Below the pieces are notes generated by a model. The model was given only the letters and a program-made list of their open reading frames with translations. It did no database searches and was not told the origin of the DNA. From Lutimonas halocynthiae (GTDB lineage: Bacteria; Bacteroidota; Bacteroidia; Flavobacteriales; Flavobacteriaceae), in NCBI RefSeq assembly GCF_030409835.1, contig NZ_JAUFQO010000016.1:654253-718252 (forward strand): 64,000 nt of DNA. Direction: 5' to 3'. Of this stretch, positions 50,883-59,740 are shown in pieces. A program made the position numbers and the translations under genes. Every line of letters begins with the position of its first letter. The stretch's first letter is position 1.

Positions 50883-51647
50883 ATGGCGACTTATAAAAAA
50901 AGAGGAAATAAAGTAAAGAAAGGTAATCAAGTAAGCATTGAGGATCAAAGTACAACTGCAGAAGTGTTTAACACTTTAGACGAAACGGCTTCTAGATCTG
51001 AGCAATGGGTTGAAAAAAATCAAAAGATCATTTTCACCGGACTAATTGCAGTTGCTGCGATAATTCTTGCATTTTTAGCCTATAACAAATATGTCATAGA
51101 ACCAAATGAGAAGGAAGCAGCAGATGAGCTTGCTTTTCCTAAAAGATATTTTGAAGAAGCACAAAATACAACAGCAGCGGTTGATTCATTATACAACTTA
51201 AGCTTGAATGGTGCGGATGGAAAATACGGACTTATTGATATCGTTGATAACTACGGAAGTACTAAAGCTGGTAATTTGGCAAAATACATGAGTGGTATTG
51301 CTTATTTAAAAACTGGGGATTACGAAAGTGCTATCCAGTATTTAAGTGATTTCTCTTCAGAGGATGAAATGCTTGCGGCTCTTGCCAAAGGTAATATAGC
51401 TGATGCATTTATTGAAATCGAACAACCAGAAGATGCGCTTCAATATTATTTAGATGCTGCAAAAGTAAAAGACAATAACTTCACTTCTCCATTATACTTA
51501 TTCAGAGCAGGTAATGTGGCTATGGATTTAGGTAAATATGCAGAGGCTGAAGGTTACTATACAACTATTAAAGATGACTATTCTAAGTCTGAAGAGGCTA
51601 AGAATATCAATATTTTTATCCAGAGAGCTCGTATAGCGCAAAACTAA
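50883..51647 (+). CDS. TPR-containing membrane protein, YfgM-like
   Basis: 254 aa with a basic N-terminus (MATYKKRGNKVKKGN), one membrane helix (about 48-68) and a periplasmic TPR domain (YMSGIAYLKTGDYESAIQYL, 20; IADAFIEIEQPEDALQYYLD, 20; AGNVAMDLGKYAEAEGYY). Topology matches YfgM-type proteins that associate with the Sec translocon; that role is inference. Start at ATG 50883 is supported by the promoter lying just upstream. ribH follows with a 6-base gap. Confidence 0.85.
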   Translation: MATYKKRGNKVKKGNQVSIEDQSTTAEVFNTLDETASRSEQWVEKNQKIIFTGLIAVAAIILAFLAYNKYVIEPNEKEAADELAFPKRYFEEAQNTTAAVDSLYNLSLNGADGKYGLIDIVDNYGSTKAGNLAKYMSGIAYLKTGDYESAIQYLSDFSSEDEMLAALAKGNIADAFIEIEQPEDALQYYLDAAKVKDNNFTSPLYLFRAGNVAMDLGKYAEAEGYYTTIKDDYSKSEEAKNINIFIQRARIAQN

Positions 51648-51653
51648 TTATTT

Positions 51654-52136
51654 ATGGCAACTACAAACCTTTCCGTTTACGATAGTGATAGCATACCAAA
51701 TGCTTCAACAATGCGGTTTGGCTTGGTTGTTTCTGAGTGGAACCCTGACATCACTCAAAATTTACACGACGGAGCTGTTGCTGCGCTGCTAGAACATGGA
51801 GCTTTAGTTGAAAACATAACAGCTATAAAAGTGCCTGGTAGTTTTGAACTGATCTATGGCTGTAAACATTTATTAAACAATAATGAGCTTGACGCTGTTA
51901 TTGCTATAGGAAATGTTATCAGAGGCGAAACGGAACATTTCACTTTTGTTTGCGAAGGGGTTACTCAGGGTATTGTCGAGCTTAATTTAGCCTATAACAC
52001 ACCTACTGTTTTTTGTGTATTAACTGACAACAACAAGCAACAATCTTTAGACAGATCAGGTGGTAAACATGGAAACAAAGGTGTTGAATGTGCTGTTGCT
52101 GCCATTAAAATGGCCGCTTTGAAGCAAGGTCTTTAG
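51654..52136 (+). CDS. ribH: 6,7-dimethyl-8-ribityllumazine synthase
   Basis: Penultimate step of riboflavin synthesis; forms a hollow multimer. 160 aa. Substrate motifs: VVSEWNPDIT, KVPGSFELIYG, AIGNVIRGETEHFTFVCEGV (20) with the catalytic His, and CVLTDNNKQQSLDRSGGKHG (20). No other rib genes are near. Probably co-transcribed with the upstream TPR gene. Confidence 0.96.
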   Translation: MATTNLSVYDSDSIPNASTMRFGLVVSEWNPDITQNLHDGAVAALLEHGALVENITAIKVPGSFELIYGCKHLLNNNELDAVIAIGNVIRGETEHFTFVCEGVTQGIVELNLAYNTPTVFCVLTDNNKQQSLDRSGGKHGNKGVECAVAAIKMAALKQGL

Positions 52137-52178
52137 ATTCAGGCACCTAATTTTCGATTGGCTTTTAACACAACTTTA

Positions 52179-52210
52179 TTTGACAAGCTGATCTAATTTC
52201 ATTAATTTTG
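52179..52210 (+). promoter_or_regulatory. Promoter for the small membrane protein and mutL
   Basis: TTTG (52179-52182), 20-base spacer, TAATTTTG (52203-52210). Both boxes are exact; the ATG follows 24 bases later. Confidence 0.65.
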
Positions 52211-52233
52211 TAATAACCGCAAAATGAAGTGCT

Positions 52234-52524
52234 ATGTTCGGGAAAGCTTTTAAACCAAGAGCTCATTACGTATTCAATTACCAGCCTCGTTATTATGACG
52301 AGCGCAAAGAGCGATTGGAAATGTTAAAAGAAAAATACAAGAATGGCGATAGTACTTTAACTGATATTCCAAAAATATCACTTTCAAAAGATCAATTAAA
52401 ATCAAGTTGGCAAAGGCACAAGAAAATGTCATCCAACAGAGCCGTAAACAAACGACTTGCTATTATAATAACTATCTTAGTTGGAATTTTAGCTTATTTA
52501 TTTGAAATTCATAAACTTTTTTAA
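52234..52524 (+). CDS. Small tail-anchored-like membrane protein, unknown function
   Basis: 96 aa. A strongly basic, tyrosine-rich first 70 residues (KPRAHYVFNYQPRYYDERKE, 20) is followed by a single hydrophobic helix at about 75-92 near the C-terminus. I recognise no functional family. It has a consensus promoter, and its stop overlaps the mutL start (TAATG), so the two are translated together; the coupling may only supply mutL with its promoter. Confidence 0.75.
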   Translation: MFGKAFKPRAHYVFNYQPRYYDERKERLEMLKEKYKNGDSTLTDIPKISLSKDQLKSSWQRHKKMSSNRAVNKRLAIIITILVGILAYLFEIHKLF

Positions 52525-54380
52525 TGTCTGATTTCATTCGATTACTTCCCGATAATGTGGCGAATCAAATTGCCGCAGGAGAGGTAGTACAACGTCCTGC
52601 TTCAGTTGTAAAAGAATTATTAGAAAACGCTGTTGATGCTGATGCTACGGATATTCAGTTAATCGTAAAAGATGCTGGGAGAACTTTAATTCAGGTCATC
52701 GATAATGGCAAAGGAATGAGTCCTAAAGATGCAAGAATGGCTTTCGAAAGGCACGCCACGTCTAAGATTGAAACAGCAGATGATTTATTCAATTTACACA
52801 CCAATGGTTTTAGAGGTGAAGCTTTGGCTTCTATTGCGGCTATTGCGCACGTAGTGTTAAAATCGAAGACAAAAGAAGATGAGCTGGGAACTGAAATCAA
52901 GATTAATGGAGGTGAATTCTTAACCCAACAAGAAACGGCAACAGCTGTTGGGTCAAATTTTGTAGTGAAGAACCTTTTTTATAATATTCCTGCCAGAAGA
53001 AACTTTTTGAAATCAAATGCCATTGAGACACGGCATATTATCGATGCCTTTCAAAGGGTTGCCTTTACATACCCTGAGATTGCTTTTTCATTAATCCATA
53101 ACGATAATGAAATATTTAGCCTTCCTGCAGGCACGTCTTCCCAATGGAGTAGCAACACAAGACAAAGAGTTGTGAATATCATGGGGAAAAACACGAATGA
53201 AAAATTGGTGCCCATTTCTGAAGAAACTGATATTTTAAAAATTAATGGTTTTATTTCAAAACCTTCATACGCCAAGAAAAAGAAAGGGGAACAATTCTTT
53301 TTTGTAAATAACCGATTCATTAAAAGTCATTATTTACATCATGCTGTAATGAATGCCTTTGATGGTTTGTTAAATCATGGATACCATCCCTCCTACTTTT
53401 TATACCTTGATGTGCCACCTGAAAGTGTTGATATCAATATACATCCAACCAAAACAGAAATTAAATTTGATAATGAACGTGATCTGTACGCAATTATAAG
53501 GTCTACTATTAAACATAGTCTTGGGCAATACAATGTTGCTCCGTCTCTTGACTTTGAACGAGATGCCAGTCTAGACACACCCTATTCATATAAGAATAAA
53601 GCATATGTCTCAACGCCTGCTATTGAGATCGATCAGGATTTTAATCCTTTTAAAACGGAAGGTTATTCTAAAACAAGCCAGCAAAGAGCCCCAAAAAGTT
53701 CTGAATGGGAAGCACTTTATCTAAGTGATCATCCTGAAAAGGAACTCATAGACAATATTACGGTTGACTTAGATAATGTGAGTCAGGAATTATTTGACGA
53801 AACTCAGGAAGATACTGCTCATAAAACATTTCAGGTTCAGCTAAAATATATCGCCAGTTCTATTAAATCTGGTATGGTATTAATAGATCAACATGCTGCT
53901 CATCAAAGAATTTTGTATGAAGAATATTTGGCAAAAGTAACCATGGAAGGCCTGGGTCATCAGCAATTACTTTTTCCTTTAAAAATCAATATCAGTAAAA
54001 ATGATATCGCTGTGGTTAAACAAATTGAACAGGACCTTCAAAGTGCTGGTTTTCATATTTCCGAGGTGCAGGATGAAGCCGTGATTCTCGATGCCATTCC
54101 AACTACTATATCAGAAAAAGAAGTTGTAGGTATTCTTGAGTCACTGATCGATAATTTTAAAAATGAAGTTCCTGAATCAAGTTTTAGTCAGATCGACCTC
54201 ATAACTAAAAGCTTGGCAAAAAGCCTGGCGATTAAACCTGGAACACCATTAAATAACAAGGAGCAAGAGCGTATATTAAATAAATTATTCTCCTGCAAAG
54301 AACCTAATTATTCGCCATTTGGCCGCAAAACATATATAACCATGTCATTGGATGACCTGGAAGAAAAATTTAATTCCTAA
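52524..54380 (+). CDS. mutL: DNA mismatch repair protein MutL
   Basis: GHKL ATPase that couples MutS recognition to strand removal. 618 aa. ATPase motifs: VVKELLENAVDADAT, VIDNGKGM, HTNGFRGEALASI. The C-terminal dimer domain has DQHAAHQRILYEE at 455-467: the family endonuclease motif DQHA-x2-E-x4-E has Gln in place of the first Glu. The CPHGRP element is replaced by YSPFGRK. Latent endonuclease activity is therefore doubtful. Two rhomboid genes follow closely. Confidence 0.95.
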   Translation: MSDFIRLLPDNVANQIAAGEVVQRPASVVKELLENAVDADATDIQLIVKDAGRTLIQVIDNGKGMSPKDARMAFERHATSKIETADDLFNLHTNGFRGEALASIAAIAHVVLKSKTKEDELGTEIKINGGEFLTQQETATAVGSNFVVKNLFYNIPARRNFLKSNAIETRHIIDAFQRVAFTYPEIAFSLIHNDNEIFSLPAGTSSQWSSNTRQRVVNIMGKNTNEKLVPISEETDILKINGFISKPSYAKKKKGEQFFFVNNRFIKSHYLHHAVMNAFDGLLNHGYHPSYFLYLDVPPESVDINIHPTKTEIKFDNERDLYAIIRSTIKHSLGQYNVAPSLDFERDASLDTPYSYKNKAYVSTPAIEIDQDFNPFKTEGYSKTSQQRAPKSSEWEALYLSDHPEKELIDNITVDLDNVSQELFDETQEDTAHKTFQVQLKYIASSIKSGMVLIDQHAAHQRILYEEYLAKVTMEGLGHQQLLFPLKINISKNDIAVVKQIEQDLQSAGFHISEVQDEAVILDAIPTTISEKEVVGILESLIDNFKNEVPESSFSQIDLITKSLAKSLAIKPGTPLNNKEQERILNKLFSCKEPNYSPFGRKTYITMSLDDLEEKFNS

Positions 54381-54385
54381 GAAGT

Positions 54386-55123
54386 ATGGGCAAATTAACA
54401 GACGCCATCAAACATTTAATCATATTAAATGTTATATTTTTTGCAGCTACCTCATTTATTGGCCCTAGTCTAAGCAACTGGTTTGCCTTATATTTTCCTG
54501 AAAATGAAAATTTTGGATTTTGGCAATTCGTAACGCATATGTTTATGCATGGCGGGTTTATGCATATTTTATTTAACATGTATGCTCTATGGGCCTTTGG
54601 CTCACCGTTGGAACAAATGTGGGGACGAAATAAGTTTTTATTCTTTTATTTTTCAGCTGGTATTGGTGCCGGATTAATTTACACTGCTGTAAATTATTTT
54701 CAATTCAACAGTGTTTACAATGAATTGATAAGTGCAGGAATGCAGGCGTCTGATATACAGACTTTACTAGAAACAAGGAGTTACAATTCTAGGATTTTAG
54801 ATGTAATACCTGAAAAGAAACTTGCTGAAATATACCAGATTTATAATACCCCCGCAGTAGGCGCATCAGGAGCCATTTATGGAGTTTTGGTCGCTTTTGG
54901 GATGAGTTTCCCCAATGCAAAATTGGCACTGATTTTTTTACCAGTTCCTATTGCAGCAAAATACTTTATTCCTGTCTTGATAGGTTTGGATTTATTTTCA
55001 GGGGTAACTGGTTTTTCTATTTTTGGCGGGGGAATCGCTCATTTCGCCCATGTCGGGGGAGCAATCATCGGTTTTATTATGATGAAATATTGGCAAAAAA
55101 ATCAATTCAGTAGATGGAATTAA
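54386..55123 (+). CDS. Rhomboid family intramembrane serine protease (first copy)
   Basis: 245 aa, six membrane helices. Catalytic Ser161 in GASGAIYG and His222 in AHFAHVGGA; oxyanion-loop HGGFMHILFNMYAL with the conserved His and Asn. A soluble insertion of about 50 residues (about 105-155) separates helices before the active Ser, larger than in E. coli GlpG. Starts 5 bases after mutL. Substrates unknown. Confidence 0.9.
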   Translation: MGKLTDAIKHLIILNVIFFAATSFIGPSLSNWFALYFPENENFGFWQFVTHMFMHGGFMHILFNMYALWAFGSPLEQMWGRNKFLFFYFSAGIGAGLIYTAVNYFQFNSVYNELISAGMQASDIQTLLETRSYNSRILDVIPEKKLAEIYQIYNTPAVGASGAIYGVLVAFGMSFPNAKLALIFLPVPIAAKYFIPVLIGLDLFSGVTGFSIFGGGIAHFAHVGGAIIGFIMMKYWQKNQFSRWN

Positions 55124-55136
55124 TACGTTTTTAATT

Positions 55137-56003
55137 ATGAATTGGTTTTCGAATATATACCAGAATTACCTACAAAGATCTATTGTTGAGAAAATAATTA
55201 TTCTCAACGTGGTTATTTTTGTAATGACTTATTTGTTCAACACATTATCCTTCTTATTCAATGTAGACGGTAATTTTATCATGACTTGGTTTTCTTTAAA
55301 ACCTGATTTTGAACTATTACTTTACAGACCCTGGACAATAATAACTTATGGATTTCTCCATGCCGGTTTTTTTCATATCCTTTTTAACATGATGGTGCTT
55401 TACTATTTTGGAAATCTTTTTCTTGATTTCTTTAACTCAAAGCAGTTTCTGACTTATCTGATTTTGGGAATTATTTCTGGAGGACTTATTTATATTTTAT
55501 CCTATAATTTCCTTCCCGGACTTCAAACCCAGCAATCGTTATTAGTTGGTGCATCAGCTGGAGTCATGGCAGTTGTAATTGGTATTGCAAGTCATATCCC
55601 CCATTACTCACTTCGATTTAGATTTATAGGAAACATCAAATTGTTGTATATTGCTGTTGCGCTGGTTGTATTAGATGTTGTTCAAATCCCGGCAGGTAAT
55701 GCAGGTGGGCATTTAGCTCATTTAGGAGGTTCACTATTGGGTTTTTTAATGACCAGATATTTTGGTCAGGGTAAAAATTTCGTCGATTGGTTTGAAGGCT
55801 TATTCATAAAAAACAAGAAGCAACCGCTTAAAACAGTCTATAAAAATAGTAAGCAAAGTAAACAGACCAAGTATCAAAGTAAAGAAACAAAGTCTGAAGA
55901 ACAAATGAGAATAGATAGTATCCTTGATAAGATTAGCAAGTCAGGTTATGATACACTCACAAAAGAAGAAAAAGATTATCTGTTTAAGGCAGGTAAAAAA
56001 TAA
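55137..56003 (+). CDS. Rhomboid family intramembrane serine protease (second copy)
   Basis: 288 aa. Catalytic Ser140 in GASAGVMA and His195 in GHLAHLGGS; HAGFFHILFNMMVLYYFG (18) is the oxyanion-side motif. Unlike the first copy it has a basic, Gln/Lys-rich cytosolic tail (about 215-288, KNSKQSKQTKYQSKETKSEE, 20) ending in a short helical domain (SGYDTLTKEEKDYLFKAGKK, 20). The two copies are diverged paralogues 13 bases apart. Confidence 0.9.
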   Translation: MNWFSNIYQNYLQRSIVEKIIILNVVIFVMTYLFNTLSFLFNVDGNFIMTWFSLKPDFELLLYRPWTIITYGFLHAGFFHILFNMMVLYYFGNLFLDFFNSKQFLTYLILGIISGGLIYILSYNFLPGLQTQQSLLVGASAGVMAVVIGIASHIPHYSLRFRFIGNIKLLYIAVALVVLDVVQIPAGNAGGHLAHLGGSLLGFLMTRYFGQGKNFVDWFEGLFIKNKKQPLKTVYKNSKQSKQTKYQSKETKSEEQMRIDSILDKISKSGYDTLTKEEKDYLFKAGKK

Positions 56004-56021
56004 TTTAAAACGATTCCCCTC

Positions 56022-57044
56022 TTGAAAAATTTATCGTTTTTAAATAAACTATTGTTTTTTATAAACAACATCCTGGCATTGTTATTCTTTGCCTCATTGA
56101 CTATTCCATACATTGCTCCAAAATCATTTCCCTTACTTTCAATATTGAGTTTAGCAGTACCTCTTTTACTTTTTGCTCATGTTATCTTTATTGTTTATTG
56201 GTTGTTAGCGGGTCTCAAAAAACAATTTCTGCTTTCTTTCTTATGTCTTCTTCTCGCTGTTGGTTTGTCATTCTTTCCTTATAAATTCAAAGAAAAAAAA
56301 GTAGTTAGTGGCAGTAGTTTTGCCGTTATGAATTATAATGTTCGGCTATTTAACAAATACCAATGGATTGAATCTGAAGAAATTCCTGTGAATATCTCTA
56401 AATTTATTGAGAAGCAGGATCCAGACATTATTACTTTTCAGGAATATTACCCAAACAAAGAGATGCCTTTAGCATATGATTTTTCATTTGAAAAACTAAA
56501 TGGAGGAAAAAGAGGCAGTGGTTTGGCCATTTTTTCCAAATATCGAATTGTCAATAAAGGCAGTCTTGATTTTGAAAACTCAAATAACAATGCCATTTTT
56601 ATCGATATCATCAGAAACAATGATACGATCAGAATCTATAATATTCATTTGGAATCGTTTGGTATAAAACCTGATAGTGTTGATTTGAACCTAGACGAAA
56701 AAAGATCTAAAAAACTGATATACAGGCTAAAAAAATCATTTACAAAACAACAGGAACAAGTGGAGAAATTTATGGAACACAGAAAGGCGTGCCCACATAA
56801 AATTATCATCAGCGGTGATTTTAACAATACTGCTTTTTCCTGGGCATACTTCAAATTAAAATCTGACCTGAATGATACTTTTATAGAAGCTGGAAAAGGG
56901 TTTGGTAAAACTTATTCCTTTAATAATTATCCCCTGCGTATCGATTTCATTTTATCCGACTCCTATTTCAAGGTCAACGAACATATCAATTATGAAGTTG
57001 AATTATCAGATCATGAACCCGTCATGGCTCGATTTACAAACTGA
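56022..57044 (+). CDS. Endonuclease/exonuclease/phosphatase family protein with membrane N-terminus
   Basis: 340 aa. Three hydrophobic helices at about 8-90 anchor the protein; the rest is an EEP (DNase I-like) domain facing outward, with MNYNVRLFN, ITFQEYYPN, YNIHLESFG, SGDFNNTAFSW and SDHEPVMARF as catalytic motifs. It could hydrolyse nucleic acid or phospholipid/sphingolipid headgroups; the sequence does not decide. Start is TTG at 56022, 18 bases after the rhomboid stop. Confidence 0.85.
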   Translation: MKNLSFLNKLLFFINNILALLFFASLTIPYIAPKSFPLLSILSLAVPLLLFAHVIFIVYWLLAGLKKQFLLSFLCLLLAVGLSFFPYKFKEKKVVSGSSFAVMNYNVRLFNKYQWIESEEIPVNISKFIEKQDPDIITFQEYYPNKEMPLAYDFSFEKLNGGKRGSGLAIFSKYRIVNKGSLDFENSNNNAIFIDIIRNNDTIRIYNIHLESFGIKPDSVDLNLDEKRSKKLIYRLKKSFTKQQEQVEKFMEHRKACPHKIIISGDFNNTAFSWAYFKLKSDLNDTFIEAGKGFGKTYSFNNYPLRIDFILSDSYFKVNEHINYEVELSDHEPVMARFTN

Positions 57045-57087
57045 TTAAACACACTTAGTCAAGCTATTATTTAACTTCTGGCAACAT

Positions 57088-57116
57088 TTTGTTTCGGTGA
57101 AAAAATTGTACTTTTG
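57088..57116 (+). promoter_or_regulatory. Promoter for mtaB
   Basis: TTTG (57088-57091), 17-base spacer, TACTTTTG (57109-57116), exact -7 box; the ATG at 57140 follows 24 bases later. Confidence 0.55.
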
Positions 57117-57139
57117 TCGGCGCTAAAGACTTGAGCATC

Positions 57140-58471
57140 ATGACTGATAAAAAAGTAGCTTTTTATACCTTAGGCTGTAAATTAAATTTTTCAGAAACCT
57201 CTACAATTGCCAGAGATTTTCAAACTGAAGGATTTGAAAGAGTCGAATTTGATCAATTTGCTGACATTTATGTTATCAACACGTGTTCAGTTACCGATAA
57301 CGCAGATAAACGTTTTAAAACCATCGTTAAATCTGCTCTCAAGCAAAACGAAAATGCTTTCCTTATCGGTATTGGTTGTTATGCACAATTAAAACCTGAA
57401 GAATTGGCAAATACAGAAGGTGTTGACCTGGTATTAGGCGCTACAGAAAAATTCAAGGTATTAGATTATATAGAAGATTTGTCAAAAAATGAAATTGGTG
57501 AGGTTCACTCATGTGAAATTGATGAAGCTGATTTTTATGTTGGTTCCTATTCAATTGGAGACCGAACTAGGGCCTTTTTAAAAGTACAAGATGGTTGCGA
57601 TTACAAGTGCACCTATTGTACCATACCCCTTGCAAGAGGTATCTCTCGTAGTGACACTTTACAAAACGTGTTGTCAAACGCAAAGGAAATTTCAGAGAAA
57701 GGAATTAAAGAAATTGTGTTAACCGGAGTCAATATTGGTGACTATGGGAAAGGTGAATTTGGCAATAAAAAACATGAACACACTTTCCTTGACCTTGTTC
57801 AGGAGTTGGATAAAGTAGAAGGAATTCATCGCATTAGAATATCCTCTATTGAACCAAACCTACTTAAAAATGAAACCATTAAATTTGTGGCGCAATCAAA
57901 TAGTTTTGTACCCCATTTTCATATTCCGCTGCAAAGCGGCAGCGATACTTTACTCAAGTCAATGAAGCGCAGGTACCAATCCAGCCTTTATGATGACCGG
58001 GTTAAAACCATTAAAACGGCAATGCCACATGCCTGCATTGGTGTGGATGTGATTGTTGGCTTTCCGGGAGAATCAGATGAACTGTTTCTTGAAACTTATC
58101 AAATGCTATCTGAACTTGACATCTCTTATCTTCACGTTTTCACCTATTCAGAACGCCCAAATACAGAGGCCGTCGACATGCCGGATGTTGTGCCATTAAA
58201 TGTAAGAAACAAGAGAAGTAAAATGCTAAGGGGTTTGTCTGTTAAAAAGCGTAGGGCTTTTTATGAGTCTCAAATCGGAGCTACTTTTAATGTCTTATTT
58301 GAAGGAGAAAACAAAAAAGGGTATATCCATGGATTCACTCAGAATTATGTCAAAGTTAAGACGCCTTGGAATCCAGATCTTGTCAATACCCTGCATCCTG
58401 TTAAACTGTCAAGCATTGATGAAGATGGTCTTGTCAGATTTGAGTGGATCAAAGAAAAAGTATTCGATTAA
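57140..58471 (+). CDS. mtaB: tRNA t6A37 methylthiotransferase MtaB
   Basis: Radical-SAM enzyme adding a methylthio group to t6A at tRNA position 37. 443 aa from ATG 57140 (an upstream TTG adds three residues). N-terminal UPF0004 domain with the auxiliary-cluster cysteines (TLGCKLN, NTCSVTDNADKR, GIGCYAQL), then the radical-SAM CDYKCTYC motif, and a C-terminal TRAM-like segment. Sequence favours MtaB over MiaB by TLGCKLNFSE. Confidence 0.93.
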   Translation: MTDKKVAFYTLGCKLNFSETSTIARDFQTEGFERVEFDQFADIYVINTCSVTDNADKRFKTIVKSALKQNENAFLIGIGCYAQLKPEELANTEGVDLVLGATEKFKVLDYIEDLSKNEIGEVHSCEIDEADFYVGSYSIGDRTRAFLKVQDGCDYKCTYCTIPLARGISRSDTLQNVLSNAKEISEKGIKEIVLTGVNIGDYGKGEFGNKKHEHTFLDLVQELDKVEGIHRIRISSIEPNLLKNETIKFVAQSNSFVPHFHIPLQSGSDTLLKSMKRRYQSSLYDDRVKTIKTAMPHACIGVDVIVGFPGESDELFLETYQMLSELDISYLHVFTYSERPNTEAVDMPDVVPLNVRNKRSKMLRGLSVKKRRAFYESQIGATFNVLFEGENKKGYIHGFTQNYVKVKTPWNPDLVNTLHPVKLSSIDEDGLVRFEWIKEKVFD

Positions 58472-58499
58472 AAACAATTTTTATAGTTCAAAGTTTTAC

Positions 58500-58507
58500 T
58501 ATTTTTG
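58500..58507 (+). promoter_or_regulatory. Promoter -7 element (TATTTTTG) for the hydrolase-rfbC unit
   Basis: Exact TAnnTTTG ending 16 bases before the ATG at 58524; no clear -33 box. Confidence 0.4.
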
Positions 58508-58523
58508 AGGCCATAGCATCATT

Positions 58524-59180
58524 ATGGAAGATAAAATACATATTTACTTTATGCCTGGCCTGGCAGCCAGTTCAATGATATTTGAACACATTAAGTTGCC
58601 TGAAAAAAAATATGTGCTGCATTATCTTGAATGGATCGCTCCCGATTCTGTAAAAGAATCACTAGCTGATTATGCTTCAAAATACGTAGCGCTGATTAAA
58701 CATAAACAACCCATTTTAGTAGGTGTATCATTTGGAGGAATTTTGGTTCAGGAATTAAGTCGCTTGCTGAAAACAAGGAAAGTGATTATCATTTCAAGTA
58801 TAAAATCTCGGTCAGAAATGCCTAAAAGACTTCGCTTTTTAAAGAACTCAAAGGCCTATAAATTTTTCCCAAGTAGAAAATTATCTCAGATTGATGACTT
58901 TTCAAAATATGATTTTCATCCACATCTTAAAAAAAAGACAGAATTATATAACAAATATATGAGTGTAAGAGATGAAAAATATTTAAATTGGGCCATCCAC
59001 AATGTTTTACATTGGAACAACACCTTACCTCAAGATAATATAATACATATACACGGCAACAAGGACGAAATATTCCCGATTAAATATATTAAGAACTGTA
59101 TTCCAGTTGAGGGAGGTACCCACGCCATGATTATTGTCAAAGCCAAAAAAATAAGTGCAATCATAGAGGAGCTATTGTAA
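58524..59180 (+). CDS. Alpha/beta hydrolase, unknown substrate
   Basis: 218 aa, cytosolic. Oxyanion motif FMPGLAASS, nucleophile elbow GVSFGG (Ser about residue 71), and a late HGNKDEIFP (Asp) and GGTHAMI (His) complete a catalytic triad. The fold has no lid domain. It is followed by rfbC after 2 bases, so it is co-transcribed, but the link is not clear. Confidence 0.85.
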   Translation: MEDKIHIYFMPGLAASSMIFEHIKLPEKKYVLHYLEWIAPDSVKESLADYASKYVALIKHKQPILVGVSFGGILVQELSRLLKTRKVIIISSIKSRSEMPKRLRFLKNSKAYKFFPSRKLSQIDDFSKYDFHPHLKKKTELYNKYMSVRDEKYLNWAIHNVLHWNNTLPQDNIIHIHGNKDEIFPIKYIKNCIPVEGGTHAMIIVKAKKISAIIEELL

Positions 59181-59182
59181 AT

Positions 59183-59722
59183 ATGATACTTGAAAAAACA
59201 AATATTGAAGATATTATCTTGTTAACTCCAAGAGTATATGAAGATGACAGAGGTTATTTTATGGAGTCCTATAACCAGAAAAAAGTTGAAATTCTTATTA
59301 AGGATAAATTTGTACAGGATAATGAATCTGAGTCTCATAAAAATGTATTAAGAGGCCTGCATTTCCAGCTTCCCCCCCATGCCCAATCCAAACTAATCAG
59401 GGTTATTAAAGGAAGTATTTTAGACATTGCCGTGGATTTGAGAAAAGACTCAAGCACCTATGGCAAACATTTTAAACATATCTTAAGTGGAGAAAACAAA
59501 AAGCAACTTTATATTCCTATTGGCTTTGCACATGGGTTTTTAAGTCTTGAAGATAATACCATTTTAAATTACAAATGCTCAGACTATTACAATGCTAATG
59601 CTGAGGCATCTATCTTATGGAATGATCCTGATCTTGCTATTGATTGGGGTGTTGAAAATCCAATTTTAGCAGAAAAAGATCAATTAGCTGAAAATTTTGT
59701 TACATTTGAAAATCCCTTTTAA
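59183..59722 (+). CDS. rfbC: dTDP-4-dehydrorhamnose 3,5-epimerase
   Basis: Third step of dTDP-L-rhamnose synthesis for surface polysaccharide. 179 aa cupin. Catalytic residues in RGLHFQLPPHAQSKLIRVIK (20) and DIAVDLRKDSSTYGKH; the GFAHGFLSLED loop is conserved. rfbA, rfbB and rfbD are absent from the window, so this is a stand-alone copy. Confidence 0.93.
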   Translation: MILEKTNIEDIILLTPRVYEDDRGYFMESYNQKKVEILIKDKFVQDNESESHKNVLRGLHFQLPPHAQSKLIRVIKGSILDIAVDLRKDSSTYGKHFKHILSGENKKQLYIPIGFAHGFLSLEDNTILNYKCSDYYNANAEASILWNDPDLAIDWGVENPILAEKDQLAENFVTFENPF

Positions 59723-59740
59723 TTTTATAAAACACAAAGT

